This document shows, piece after piece, positions 32,745 to 44,286 of a stretch of DNA of 64,000 nt (position 1 is its first letter; each line of letters starts with the position of its first letter). The translations under genes and the position numbers were made by a program. The notes under the pieces are model-generated. The model searched no databases. It was given only the letters and a program-made list of their open reading frames with translations, and had not been told where the DNA came from. Source of the DNA: Diospyros lotus. Taxonomy: Eukaryota; Streptophyta; Magnoliopsida; Ericales; Ebenaceae. Where the stretch lies: positions 31,753,316-31,817,315 of the forward strand of contig NC_068339.1 of NCBI RefSeq assembly GCF_014633365.1, written 5' to 3'.

Positions 32745-33942
32745 CACTACTTCTTCATGAAGGAATTTATGGATCATGTACATAGTAGAAAATAAAAAAA
32801 TTTATTCATAAATTCTTTTAGGATATCTTCAAAGGAATAGATTAGGGAGAAAAGGCAAAAGAATTACCTCTTGAAATAAAGATTCAAAACAAACACTTAA
32901 TGGAGGTAATCATGAAGCTGTCCAAGTGTCCAACCTCTAATGGCATCTACGCAAGTAACACCAAGAACCTCCAAATGGGTGGCTTCCTGAAGCTTGGAGA
33001 GTGTTATCTCAAAAGGGGTGATGTTGGATTTCTCTCACATGCATGTCACATGACATCATTGGCTTAGAGGCTTAATGAAAAGAACCACATAAGGTTATTT
33101 ATAACAACCTAGGAGCAAAGCCTTAATTAAAGATGTTTGGACCGCATAATATTTTAAGCCTATGTTTTAAACACTTTAAAACAAAATATTGGGCACTTCT
33201 TTCAATTCTCCTTTTGGGTTTATATTTTAAATATTTTAAAACAACTCATTTAGCTCCTTAAATCACCCCAATAGCATTAGGTTAGTTTATAAATGTTGTG
33301 CCAAATCCCTTGAGATGAACAAATTTCCTCTTGAAACGTCCACCCAAGTGAACTGGTTAATTAGCCAAGGTTCTAGCCTTTCCGGGTGGAAACATGCTCT
33401 CGGTGGAACTAATTTCCACCGAGTGTCCATTTGATTGAACAAAGGGATTGCACCCAGTGAGACAAGAAAAGAGTAAAGCGTACACTTGGTTAAGGATATG
33501 CATCGAGCGGAATCAAGACATGCCCTGAGTGGAATTCACAATGAGCAAAGGTAAAGACAATCGTGTCATTCATTCTGGGGGAAGTAGACATACACAGAAG
33601 ACCCTTCCCTTGGGGCAGCCAACCACAAGGTTCACATGTACTCAAAGGATTCTCTAGGCTAGGAATCCTCTGAGTGGGATTCTGCCCATGCCTATCCAAT
33701 AGTTGCCATCATCATAACGAGACACGTGTTTAGTACGAGATTCTCGAGAATCATGCTTATAAATACCTCACCTCCAGACAAAGGAAAACACTTTTCCACA
33801 TAGGGTAAAATTGACCTTACCCATATAAAGTATTAATCCTTATTTGTATCACCTACTTCACACCCCCCCTCGAAGAGATATTAATGTCCATTTGGAACAT
33901 TTTTGACTACTCTATACTGGCTTAAGCATCGGAGGGCATACA
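32745..33942 (+). mobile_element. Unassigned stretch ending in a Tat-type LTR fragment
   Basis: The left half (to about 33300) is AT-rich with no recognised feature. The right part has TATAAATACC near 33758 and ends CTTAAGCATCGGAGGG, which continues after the solo LTR as CGTGGG...CCCCGTGTGCCTTCTAAC. This order matches the Tat-type LTR at 49587-49635, so a related LTR fragment is likely. Its left limit is unclear. Confidence 0.5.
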
Positions 33943-36438
33943 TATAACACCCAAGAATTTCTTGAGCTCTCAAGTGTAATTTATCTTAGGGTGTAAGTGG
34001 AATTTTCAGAAATTTTAGGGTTAAAGTGTAATTTCTCAAACTTGCAAGTGATCGAATCAACTGTAGGGAATGCTCAAGAAGGTAAATATCTAAGGAAAAA
34101 TGTATGTCGTTGACGAGCATTTCAAGACGAGATTTATGACATAGAAAGCGGTTAGAATAGAGACGATTTTCGATACAGCTGATTCAGCTTAAAAGACCGA
34201 ATGATCATAAGGGACATCCAAGAAATCAACAAAACCCCAAGGCGATTCAATTGTTGCATAAGAAATAACCCTGAAGTAGTTTTGGGATGAAACAAAAGGA
34301 TTTGTGATCAAAACTTACATTCGGGTTTAAGTGTAATTTCTTAATCTTGCCCGAGGAAGGTCAAAAAGTTATTTTTTCTGAATCTTCGGGGGTGAAATGA
34401 AAAGTTTAGAATTTATGGGTCTTAATGGGATAGTTGGAAAAATTAGGGGCTTTGAGGAAAGCCCCAAAATGAGATTGAAAAATAAAAGAAGGGTCAAGAT
34501 GTAATTTTCAGAATGGCAAGTGTGAAAATCTGCCATGGCCGACCAACCGCACTACCACCATCGAGAGAGGCTTTATCTCGTCTGGTGGGGACCGCCTAGG
34601 GCCAGCAAGGTGTAGGCCAAAGCTTGGGGACCAAGCCTGGCTGGTGATTGGCCGAGGGGTGGTCAGGTTTTGTCTATAAATAAGCTGAGAGTTTCAAGGG
34701 TTTTTGGCATCAAATTGCTCGTGGTTGAGAGTGAATCAAGGGTTGAAAATAAACAGCTTTTGCTCTTTGTGTCAAGAGAAAAAATTCTGAAAAGTTTGAA
34801 GCGTTATGGAGTTATCTTGAGTGACTTTTGAGCTTCGTTGGAAAACACAAGCCTCGTCAGAGTCTGGTTGAAATCGGCCAAATTGAGACACTTTCGGTTA
34901 TATTTTCAGGCAAAGGGGTGTGCCATTGTGGTTGACTTGAAGAGTACTTCAAGATAGTGGGATCAAATCGGGCATCAAAGCAAGCCAAGGGTTGCCGGCG
35001 ATGAAGTGCTCGCTTGAGAAGATGATGTGCGTGAGGTGCACGCAAAACACATGCGCCCAGCACGTGAGGGCGCGTGAAGCCCAGGGTAAGTTTGGATTTT
35101 TTTATAATATTTTTAGAAAAATATTTTATAAATTATGGTATTGAAAAATTTGAGAAAATGTTTGAGAAGATATTTATTTTGGAATTGTCGAGGAAAAATA
35201 GGAAGAAAATAAGAGAAAATTATGAGGAAATTGTGAAAAAATAAATGTTGATATTTCTTTGAATAAATATGATGCTAGGGTACATTGAAGCTCATAATTG
35301 AGTAATATTGCAATTATTGAGTCCTGACACAAAAATCGAGATTAAGCACGAGAATTGAGGTGTTCTAAGATACGTTCAAGGTGAGTGGTTCTACCTTTAA
35401 ACTAGTTTTGATGCATACGATTTTCCCCACAAACTTATACGCGTTATGTTTTGCCTATGTTGAGCATGATATTCACCAAAGTTGTTAAGTTATATGTAAT
35501 TTATGTGCATCTTGACATATCTGTACATGTATTATTACATCGATAGTCGTGATTTTTCACTTGGCATAATATTGTTGGCATATCGATATACTTATGAATG
35601 GGATGGAATGTTACCCTGATAGTGTAGCTGCAATTCCTCAAGGGTGTTTACCTGAATAACGTACAGGGGTATCTTGTGCCGTGTGTGCATGTTGGGATGA
35701 CTGCCTAGGGTTCCGTACCGGGCTAGATTGCTAGGGAAGTTACACTAGGGTGTTTGTTTGTTCATGTCCGTGCATCATGCATTCATGTAATTGTTTTGAA
35801 CCCTCACTTAGATGATTCAACATTTAACTTAGGTTATGCCCTTGAAACATTCAAACGTTCTAATTGGGCCTTGTAGCAAAGGAAAGGAAGTGGTTGAGAT
35901 GTAACGGCACGAGATCACATCTCCGATTGGTTTGGAAATTTGTTCCAGTATTTTACTTCTTCATGAATATTCAAATATGCTTTATTCATGTTGAGAAACT
36001 TATGTTCCGTTGGTGAACAGTGTCTTAGAATAAAAGAACGTTATGTGTTTTGAATGATGTTTGAGGAACGATCATGTAATATTGTTATGGTTCAATATCA
36101 TTATTTGGAGGTATCTTTTGAGTATATTGGAGGTATTTGGTTGTTATCACTGAGAAATGAGACTTTATGTATATTTTTGGGAAAATGTCATGATGAACAA
36201 ATGGTACAGTTTCTTATGTTATGATTAAAGAGAATTCGGTTATGCACCATATCGGGTTTCGATCTTGCTTCCGCATATATGATGATATTACATGTTTTAG
36301 CTTATTGATTATAAATTTGATATGCCAAGAAGGTATAATGAGATTGTTGGGAATGATTTATGTTGAGTGTACGTTGGAAAAAAATATATTCTTGAAATCC
36401 CGGGTTAATGCCGTACCTTGGAAAAACAAGGTGTTACA
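33943..36438 (+). mobile_element. Solo LTR in Tat-type LTR fragment
   Basis: 2496 bp, TATAACACCC (from TGTAACACCC) to GGTGTTACA. Flanks ATACA (33938-33942) and ATACG (36439-36443) agree at 4 of 5 places. Same sub-family as the minus-strand copy at 23844. GC-rich patch at 35025-35085. Confidence 0.85.
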
Positions 36439-36514
36439 ATACGTGGGTGAAAAATCCCCGTGTGCCTTCTAACCCTTGTTTGTGATCTTAGTCCACCCAA
36501 AAGGAGCAAGCTTC
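36439..36514 (+). mobile_element. Continuation of Tat-type LTR fragment
   Basis: Follows the solo LTR; carries CCCCGTGTGCCTTCTAAC as in other Tat LTRs, then is cut by the copia insertion at GCTTC (36510-36514). It resumes at 49000. Confidence 0.6.
36510..36514. repeat. Target site duplication GCTTC, left (right copy 48995-48999)
   Basis: Perfect 5-bp duplication 12.5 kb apart round the copia element. Confidence 0.9.
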
Positions 36515-38335
36515 TGTTAGTGTAGGTGCTCTAGACCCAATCAGATTGGGCAAATTGTACACTGACATTTGTAATCATATTTCATATTGAATTAAGAGTT
36601 ATTTAATTCTACAAGAAGTCGTTCTATTAGTTTCTTCTTATTAATGTAATGATCGGATGAAACTAGATAGAAGTCCATATGATGTATATTGTGATTAACC
36701 TATAAAGATGTGAGATGATGCATCACATTTTCTCGCCATCATTAAATGTCCCAAGTCGTAACAATGCCAAGAATGGACATTGACAATTGCGGTAAGACTT
36801 GTATGTGCTATGTTTTTGTTATGTGATAGCAATGGGGGTCTTACACCCATAGGCATGGGGATGCCTAGACAAGTACATAGGTGACCAATGTTGGAGAACG
36901 TGTCACTGGACATGACTCGCCATGAGAATCCATTTTGGTTATATGTTGATAGAATTCTCATACGAGATGGGTGTAACTAATCCTTGGACTTGAGGTTGTC
37001 ACGGTCATCTCATAAGAAGACCAATATGCTTTGACATCGTTTCGATGGGCCTAGATAAAGGCTGCATGTGGGCGATCGTTGGGCATATCATGAGGCTTAT
37101 GGAGATAGGTGCGTAACCAAGATGGGACTCGTCTATCCCTTGATAGAGGATGATGTATCTAAGGCGCTTTCGGTGGATATTCACTTTAAATCCATGGCCA
37201 TGGTGAAAGAGATCAATAAGGAGTTATTGATTCACTTTTTATTAAGTGAAGATATCCGGATGATCGAAGAAAGACATATGTGATCATAATCAAGCAACAC
37301 ATTGCCAACTTGAGATCACATAGGATACATTGATGAGGGGATCGAATTACATGGTAACCATGCTCGTGAAAGGTTATTTGCGGATTATGAATCCTTATGA
37401 ATAATTGGGTAGGCATGACGCCTTGCTAAAGGTCAATCTTGTCTTATGTGTTCGTACCGACACATTGTCAACATATTCGGGAGCCTAATGAGTCATACGC
37501 AATAAGCATGGTCCCTGGCTTAAACCAGAAAAGCGGACGTATGGTTAAGTGGGACACTTCGGCAGAAGTTGTGTCGTCGTAGGTTCTCACGGGAAAAGAA
37601 CAAACAGACGTAATGACATTGATATGACGAGGGATCGTCATAAAGGAAAGAGTTTCCTAAAATAACAATTGATTAAATTAGAAAGAAGTTTCTAATTTAA
37701 TAATTTAATACTTGGGCTAAATAAAGTATTTGGGCCAAATATTAAATTAAATTAAATATTTGGGCTAAATTAGATTTAGGTCAAATATTAAAGAATAAAT
37801 ATTATATTTGGGCTAAATTAGATTTGGGCCAAATATTAAATATTAAATATTTGGGCTTGAATTAGATTTGGGCCAAATATTTTATAAATGGATTTGGGCC
37901 ACTTTAATTTTTAGTTAGACTAGGATTAATGGGCTAGCCCAATCCATGTCCATTAGGGTTTGGGAAACCCTAGGAGGTTGCTTCTCTATAAATAGCCTTT
38001 TATGGGATGCCCAAATTAAGCCTTTCATTTTTGTTGGTTTTCAAGAGTTGAAAATCGATTCTTTTTCCGTCCATTCATAAGCCTTGTTAGGAGAAGGAGC
38101 TAGCACTCTCATTCCGCTCTCCTCGCCAATAGACGCAAGCCGCGTATAACAAGTTAGAGGCCAGACACTTGGACGGCTCGAATCTGCAAACGACTCGAAA
38201 ATCTAAAGGTTAGATTTACTTTATTATGTATGTGATTGTTTGATTTCGACGTTGATTCAATTGCCAGGATCGGGGTAAGGTTTAAATTTTTTTGAACTAC
38301 GCTGCTTGCCCCATAGCGATCTTGCTTTACTTTCA
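36515..38335 (+). mobile_element. Copia 5' LTR
   Basis: 1821 bp, TGTTAGTGTAGGTGC to TTTACTTTCA. Contains clustered TTTGGGC(C/T)AAAT-type repeats at 37700-37900 and CTATAAATAG at 37985. Small open frames in it are not genes; they recur, altered, in the 3' LTR. Confidence 0.92.
37700..37900 (+). repeat. Repeats of TATTTGGGC(T/C)AAAT in copia LTR
   Basis: TTTGGGCTAAATTAGATTT / TTTGGGCCAAATATTAAA units recur about eight times upstream of the TATA-like box, and again in the 3' LTR at 48350-48560. They lie just upstream of the probable promoter. Confidence 0.75.
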
Positions 38336-38336
38336 G

Positions 38337-38349
38337 TGGTATTAGAGCC
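38337..38349 (+). promoter_or_regulatory. Copia primer binding site
   Basis: TGGTATTAGAGCC, one change from the initiator tRNA-Met complement TGGTATCAGAGCC, one base after the LTR. Confidence 0.88.
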
Positions 38350-38529
38350 ATCGTCGAAATATTTTAATTCCTTACGTGCGGATTCAGTTATGTTGTTATT
38401 TATGAAATAATTAAACAATTGTTGCATTTGTATTTTTTTGGATTGCAAAACATTTTTGGTGAAAGGGAAAAAGATCGTGTATGACACGAAAAAGGGCGAA
38501 ACAGGGTTTGGGGTGCATACGGATGCACT

Positions 38530-39000
38530 AGGGCGTCGAAAGATGCGGCCGAGCGAGGCCCGCTCGCCCTGGGCATGGCCTGGGCTCGTGCAGGGCCCGA
38601 CCAGGCCCGACCGCGCGAGCTGGGACGCTGCCAAGCGCGACCGCGCGTGCGCTGGCGCAGCCATGCAGGCCCGCGCGCACGCGCGCGGGGCGGCTGGGAG
38701 CGAGCATGACCCGCGGCCTAGGCGCCCGCGAATGACCCGCACGTGGCCCTTGCGCGCCCCGCGCAGCCCCAATGGCCAGCGCTCACCCCCCAGCGGCCCT
38801 TGCCGCGCGCCCAGCACGCCCCAGCCGCGACCATTGGCCCTTTTTGGGCTGGCAGCATGTGCGACATGCTGCCTTGCCGCCTCCCGGCCCCTCCCACTCC
38901 CTCGGGCTTCGGTTTGACCCTTCCCCGGGGTCCACGTGAAGCACTCAGGCTGACCATTCGGTGGCCCAGTGCATTCCGTTCCCTTAGGTGGGGCTCAGCC
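38530..39000 (+). other. GC-rich block in the copia leader
   Basis: About 470 bp rich in CG and GGCC runs such as GCGCGCACGCGCGCGGGG, set in AT-rich flanks. Could be captured DNA or part of the family. Confidence 0.7.
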
Positions 39001-39850
39001 TAATTGTTTGGCTATTTTTTTTTTTTTATCCGATCCATAAGTGTATGACACTTATGGGCCGTTATTAAAATTGGGCGAGGGCCGTTAATTGAGTTATTTA
39101 TTAATTATTAGGCTACTAGTGTATGTTTGACATGCATTGGTTGATACAAGGCCTGTTGAGCCTTGTTAGTTAGACTAATGGATGGAGCCCAAGCCCAACT
39201 CAATTAAAACAATTTTGTTTTTTCAAAATTATACAAATTTTCAATTTTTTTGAAAGTGTTTCATTAAGATTGAAATAGATGCGACAATTAATTAACATAA
39301 TTGTGAATAAATCAATGTGATTGATTGCATGGGTGTATGGTATGGATCGAGTCGATCATTTATTTTATATTAGGAATGAATGCTTGTAAATTTGATTTTT
39401 GAAATAGGGTCTGCGTGTCTTGCCTCTCTTATACTTTGATGTACATTCTCTTCTCATCTCACTCCCCCCAAATGTAACTCGAGGTTTCTGATTCTATATA
39501 ATGTATGTAGAATAGAATAGAGTAGTGATAGTTGTAGTTTGTATAAAGAGAAAGAGATGGAGCCAAATTGAAGACAAGATTCGAAGACCAATGAAGGCTT
39601 GAAGAATGTACTTGAGAAGCAAGTTGTGATTCTTCACCTAGGTTTGACCCGCTAGCTTCCCTTTTATGGCTCAAGGGGGCTAGCTGTAGTTATCCATACC
39701 ATACACTAGTTTGAGTTGTTTATTATGCATTATTAATTTGATTAATTGCATGTGATGAGACCTAAATAAATAAATAATAAATCCTTCATTAATATTAAGC
39801 CAACTTGCCTTCCATCATTATGAAGCATTAGGTTTCTAGCTGGCACTTGA

Positions 39851-40124
39851 TTTGTTGAGTCACTCAAGGTCATGTGTCACCTATGATTCCTATGTTTCAT
39901 GGGCCATGAGATGTCCCTGAATGATGGGTTCGACTTAACTAAAAATGTGGGGTTTGTTGAGTCACTCAAGGCCTTATTGAATATAGAGGCAAAGATTGGG
40001 AGTCACATAAAATGTGCTTGACAAGGAGTTGTCAACCCAATGAATCTAGGAGTTGCATGGAGATGCAATTGGTAGCAAGTACCTATCTAATCGATCCTAG
40101 CACAATTTGTTGAGTCACTCAAGG
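39851..40124 (+). repeat. TTTGTTGAGTCACTCAAGG motif, three copies
   Basis: The 19-base sequence is identical at 39851-39869, 39953-39971 and 40106-40124, while sequence between is not repeated to the same degree. TGAGTCACTCA is a palindrome containing the GCN4-type bZIP site TGAGTCA. Confidence 0.9.
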
Positions 40125-40316
40125 TTGTGCCAAGGGATATGGGATCCTAGCCCATTAGGAAATCCTCCAACATGATTTCCCGAGTTATGTCTTGAGGGTG
40201 GCAAACTCATAGAAAATAGTGGGAGTAATCATAAAATGTTACTTTTTGCAATTTATGATTTCTTAATTAAATATGATTATAACATTTATCTCTATAATTT
40301 AGGTTGTTGATCCAGA

Positions 40317-41130
40317 ATGTCTGGAAACGTGTCGATAAGATCGATACTCGATGGCGATAATACCTTCAACGGGACGAATTTCCTCGATTGGGAGATGAAT
40401 GTGAGGATAGTCCTCACTCATGAGAAGATCCTCTATACGATAGAAACACCTCTTTCTCCCGAACCATCACTCGAGGATGCCATAGCACATGAGGACTGGA
40501 AACACACAAGGGTGATATAATCACTGCTCAGTGTATCATCCTGGCAGCTATGACTCCAAAACATAGGCATCAGCATAAGGGTTATACTGCCTATGAGATC
40601 ATGGCTAGGCTCAAGGATCTCAATGAGGAGCGAACTAGGCATGAACGTTATGACGTTGCCAAAAAGCTCTTCAGGTGCTGTATGGCTGAGGGAACATCTG
40701 TTAAAAAGCATGTCACTGAGATGATAGGCTATATTGACAGATTGTCAGAGCTTGGTGTGGGTATGAATGTAGAACTTACCCTTGATTTTATGTTACAGTC
40801 CCTTCCTGATTGTTATGGACAGTTCATCATGAATTTCAATATGATGAATATGGATAAGACTCTTAGAGAGTTACTGTCCATGTTGTGGGAGGCCTAGATC
40901 GAGATAAACAAGAAGGCCAAGGGAAGTGTTCTCTTAGTTGGAGGTCCCAAGGGGCGCAAGGGCAAGCCAAAGAGTAAGAAAGCCAAACAGAAGAAGAGTT
41001 CTTCTACAGCGCCATCTGGAGGAGTCCAGAAGACTAAAGCCCGTAAGGGCAAGGAGGATGCGGTCTGTTTCCACTGTAACAAGCCGGGCCATTGGAAACA
41101 GAACTGTAAGGAATACCTTGCAGAGGTGTA
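40317..41130 (+). pseudogene. gag: Copia gag remnant
   Basis: ATG at 40317 opens MSGNVSIRSILDG, then FNGTNFLDWEMNVRIVL, a typical copia gag start. Frameshift near 40515, then YTAYEIMARLKDLNEE, HVTEMIGYIDRLSELG and LQSLPDCYGQFI, as in the gag family often called UBN2. Stop at 40896. A zinc knuckle CFHCNKPGHWKQNC lies at 41065-41106, followed by a TAG at 41129 where a glutamine is likely. Would have formed the particle shell. Confidence 0.85.
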
Positions 41131-41760
41131 GAAAAAGAAGAGTTCTACTTCGAGTACTTCAGGTATTTATGTTATTGAAGTTAATTTATCTACTTCTGAT
41201 CAGTCCACATGGGTATTAGATACTGGATTTGGTGCTCACATTTGCACTTCTGTGCAGGGGCTTAGAGGTACGAGACGATTGACTCTAGGAGAGGTGGACC
41301 TACGCGTCGGCAATGGATCAAGAGTTGTTCCATTAGTTGTAGGGACTTTTTCATTAACATTGCCCTTTGGGCTTGTGTTAGATTTACATAACTGTTACTT
41401 TATTCCTAGTTTGACTAGGAATATTATTTCTATTTCTTGTTTGGACAAAGATGGATTTTCATTTTTATTTAAGAACAATAGTTGTTCATTTTATAAAAAT
41501 GAGTTGTTTTATGGTAAAGCAACAATATGTAATGGTTTGTATGTTCTTGATGTTGATACTCCTGTTAATAACATAAATATTAAGCGACTGAAATAAGGTG
41601 ATTTAAATAACACTTATTTATGCCATTGTCGCCTTGGCCATATAAATGAGACTCGCATATCCAATTTATATAAAAATGGATACCTTAGCACATTTGATTA
41701 TGAATCATATGGTGCTTGAAAATCTTGTTTACTTGGCAAGATGACTAAGTCTCCTTCTAA
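41131..41760 (+). pseudogene. Copia protease and pre-integrase remnant
   Basis: WVLDTGFGAHIC at 41211-41246 is the aspartic protease site (D-T-G), followed by LDLHNCYFIPSLTRNIISI. After a TAA at 41594 the GAG-pre-integrase part follows with YLCHCRLGHIN and [11 protein letters not shown], the H/C zinc-binding region. A TGA near 41718 breaks it. Confidence 0.82.
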
Positions 41761-42590
41761 AGGAAAGGGATGGAGGGCCATAGAAGTGTTAGAGCTTGTG
41801 CACACTGATGTGTGTGGGCCCATGTCCACCTAGGCTCGAGGTGGGTACGTCTACTTCATAACCTTTACTGATGATAGATCACGTTTTGGTTATATGTATC
41901 TCATGAAACACAAATCTGAAGCTTTTGAAAAGTTCAAGGAATTCAGATTTGAAGTAGAGAAACAAATTGGGAAAAGCATCAAAGTACTTTGATCAGATCG
42001 AGGTGGTGAATACTTGAACAGTGAGTTTCTAGATCATCTGAAGAAGAATGAGAGTCTCTCACAATGGACTCCACCTGGAACACCAGAGATGAATGGTGTG
42101 TCTGAAAGAAGGAATAAGACCTTGTTGGACATGGTTCGGTCCATGATGAGTCGCACTGAACTCTCCATTTCATTTTGGGGATACGCACTCCTCACCGTGA
42201 TCTTAATTTTGAATAGGGTTCCAAGTAAATCAGTTACTCAGACTCCATATGAGATATGGAAAGGAAAGAAGCCAAATTTATCTTTCCTTAAGATTTGGGG
42301 TTGTGAAGCTTATGTCAAGCGTGTTGATAGTAATAAGCTAGAACCCAAATCAATGAGATGTTTGTTTGTGGGATATCCAAAAGAAACAAATGGATATTAC
42401 TTTTACCACCCACAGGAACAAAAGATGTTTGTTGCCAAGCATGCAGTATTCCTTGAGAAGGAATTCTTAGATGCTGTGGTTAGTGGGAGGAATGTTAAAC
42501 TCGATGAGATTCGAGGTGATCCACAAATAGATACTCCCCTCCAGGAACCCGAGGAAGATCAGGCACAAGATGTTGTATCAATTCCCCAAT
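41761..42590 (+). pseudogene. Copia integrase remnant
   Basis: First catalytic D in HTDVCGP (about 41800), second in SDRGGEY (about 41996), E in the EMNGVSERRN stretch (about 42085). Stops at about 41831 (before ARGG) and 41991 (before SDRGG). After the core: FWGYALLTVILILNRVPSKS, YEIWKGKKP, LKIWGCEAYVKR and FVGYPKETNGYYFY, the copia integrase tail. Confidence 0.88.
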
Positions 42591-43900
42591 CTTCCACACA
42601 AGGACTTCGTAGGTCAACGAGAGTTCATCATGAGCTTGAGAGATATGGATTTCTCATATCGACACATGGAGATGTGCTTCTGGTTGAGAAAGATGAACTA
42701 AATACCTATGACGAAGCAATGTCAGACATTGACTCTAGGAAATGGCTTGATGCCATGAAATCCGAAATGGATTCCATGTACACTAACCAAGTATGGACTT
42801 TGGTCGATCCACCCGAGGGTATTAGACCCATTGGGTGTAAGTGGGTCTTCAAAAAGAAGATTGACATGGAAGGCAATGTGCAGACGTACAAAGCCAGGCT
42901 CGTGGCCAAAGGTTTCAGTCAAAGACAAGGAGTTGACTATGACGAAACCTTCTCGCCTATAACAATGATAAAATCCATTCGGATTTTGCTTGCAATAGTT
43001 GCCTATCATGACTATGAGATTTGGTAGATGGATGTCAAAACAACTTTCCTCAATGGAAACCTGATTGAGGATGTGTATATGACACAACCTGATAGTTTTG
43101 TCATCCAAGAACATGCAAATAAGATTTGTAAATTACAAAGGGCCATTTATGGTCTAAAGCAAGCATCCCAGAGTTGGAATCAACGTTTTGATGAAACAAT
43201 CAAAGAGTTTGATTTTTCACAAAACGAAGACGATCCTTGTGTTTATAATAAGATTAGTGGGAGCGCGGTGGTCTTTTTAGTTCTCTATGTAGACGATATA
43301 TTGCTCATAGGGAATGATGTTCCCATGTTGCAATCAATTAAAAAATGGCTTTCAGAAAATTTCTCCATGAAAGATTTGGGAGAAGCAACCTATATTCTGT
43401 GAATAAGGATCTATAGAGATAGATCCAGGAGGTTGCTAGGACTCTCCCAAAGCGTGTACATTGACAAGCTGCTAAAGAGCTTTAGCATGGAAGATTATAA
43501 GAGGGGGAATCTTCCTATGTCACATGGAATACATATTTCCAAGGCTATGTGTCCGAAGACACAAGATGAAAGAAATAGAATGAGTCGAGCACCATATGCC
43601 TCAGCCATTGGCTCGATCATGTATGCCATGTTATGTACGAGGCTTGATGTCGCATATGCTTTGAGCATATGTAGTAGATATCAAGCTGATCCAGGTGAGA
43701 AACACTGGATTACAGTGAAGAACATCCTTAAGTACTTGAGAAGGACTAAAGAGATGTTCTTGGTATATGGAGAAGGAGAGCTTACGGTTAAGGGGTTCAC
43801 GGATGCCAGTTTCCAGTCTGACCATGATGATTTTAAATCACAGTCGGGATTCATATTCCGCCTGAACGGCGGGGCCGTTTGTTGGAAGAGTTCCAAATAG
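42591..43900 (+). pseudogene. Copia reverse transcriptase remnant
   Basis: WLDAMKSEMDSMYTNQVW, GCKWVFKKK, YKARLVAKGF and the SQRQGVDYDETFSPIT stretch give the RT start. TAG at 43026 stands at the usual Q of Q-M-D-V-K. MDVKTTFLNGNL, GLKQASQSWNQRFD and the active site YVDDILLIGND (about 43288-43320) follow, then a TGA at about 43401. Long open stretches (1014 bp from 42014) show only mild decay. Confidence 0.9.
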
Positions 43901-44272
43901 GAGACAATTGTAGATTCAACAACCGAAGCCGAGTACATAGCAGTCGTCGAAGCAGCTAAGGAGGTTGCATGGATCCGTAAGTTCATTGGTGAACTTGGAG
44001 TGGTGCCCAGCATTGTTGATCCAATAACAGTGTATTGTGACAACAATGGAGCCATCGTGCAAGCAAAGGAACCACGGTCTCATCAACGGACCAGACATGT
44101 ATTGCGGTGTTACCATCTGATAAGAGAAGTTATCAGCCGAGGTGACATGCGTATAGAGAAAGTACCGACGGACGACAACGTCGCAGATCCCTTAACTAAA
44201 GCTCTGTCCCAGGAGAAACATGAAAGTCATATTCGATCATCAGGTATGAGATACATGAGTGATTGGCTCTAG
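43901..44272 (+). pseudogene. Copia RNase H remnant
   Basis: After TAG at 43898 comes ETIVDSTTEAEYIAV, then ITVYCDNNGAI, HQRTRHVLRCYHLIRE and VADPLTKALS, the standard copia RNase H end. Domain ends at TAG 44270. Confidence 0.9.
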
Positions 44273-44273
44273 T

Positions 44274-44286
44274 GCAAGTGGGAGAT
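44274..44286 (+). promoter_or_regulatory. Copia polypurine tract
   Basis: CAAGTGGGAGATT-like purine run (AAGTGGGAGA) directly before the 3' LTR. Confidence 0.85.

Larger units (their letters stand above)
38350..40316 (+). mobile_element. Copia leader, about 2 kb
   Basis: Unusually long non-coding leader between PBS and gag. It holds a GC-rich block at 38530-39000 and three copies of a TGAGTCACTCA motif at 39851-40124. Open frames in the GC-rich block exist on both strands, as expected from lack of AT-rich stops, and show no protein family. Confidence 0.75.

Noticed and set aside
37068..37283. 71-codon frame present in both copia LTRs (also 44840-45055)
   Set aside because: Conserved only because LTR copies start identical; no motif and no signs of translation.
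38257..38917. Long overlapping frames on both strands (186 and 159 codons)
   Set aside because: They lie in the GC-rich block of the copia leader where stop codons are rare; low-complexity A/R/P-rich products, no family resemblance.
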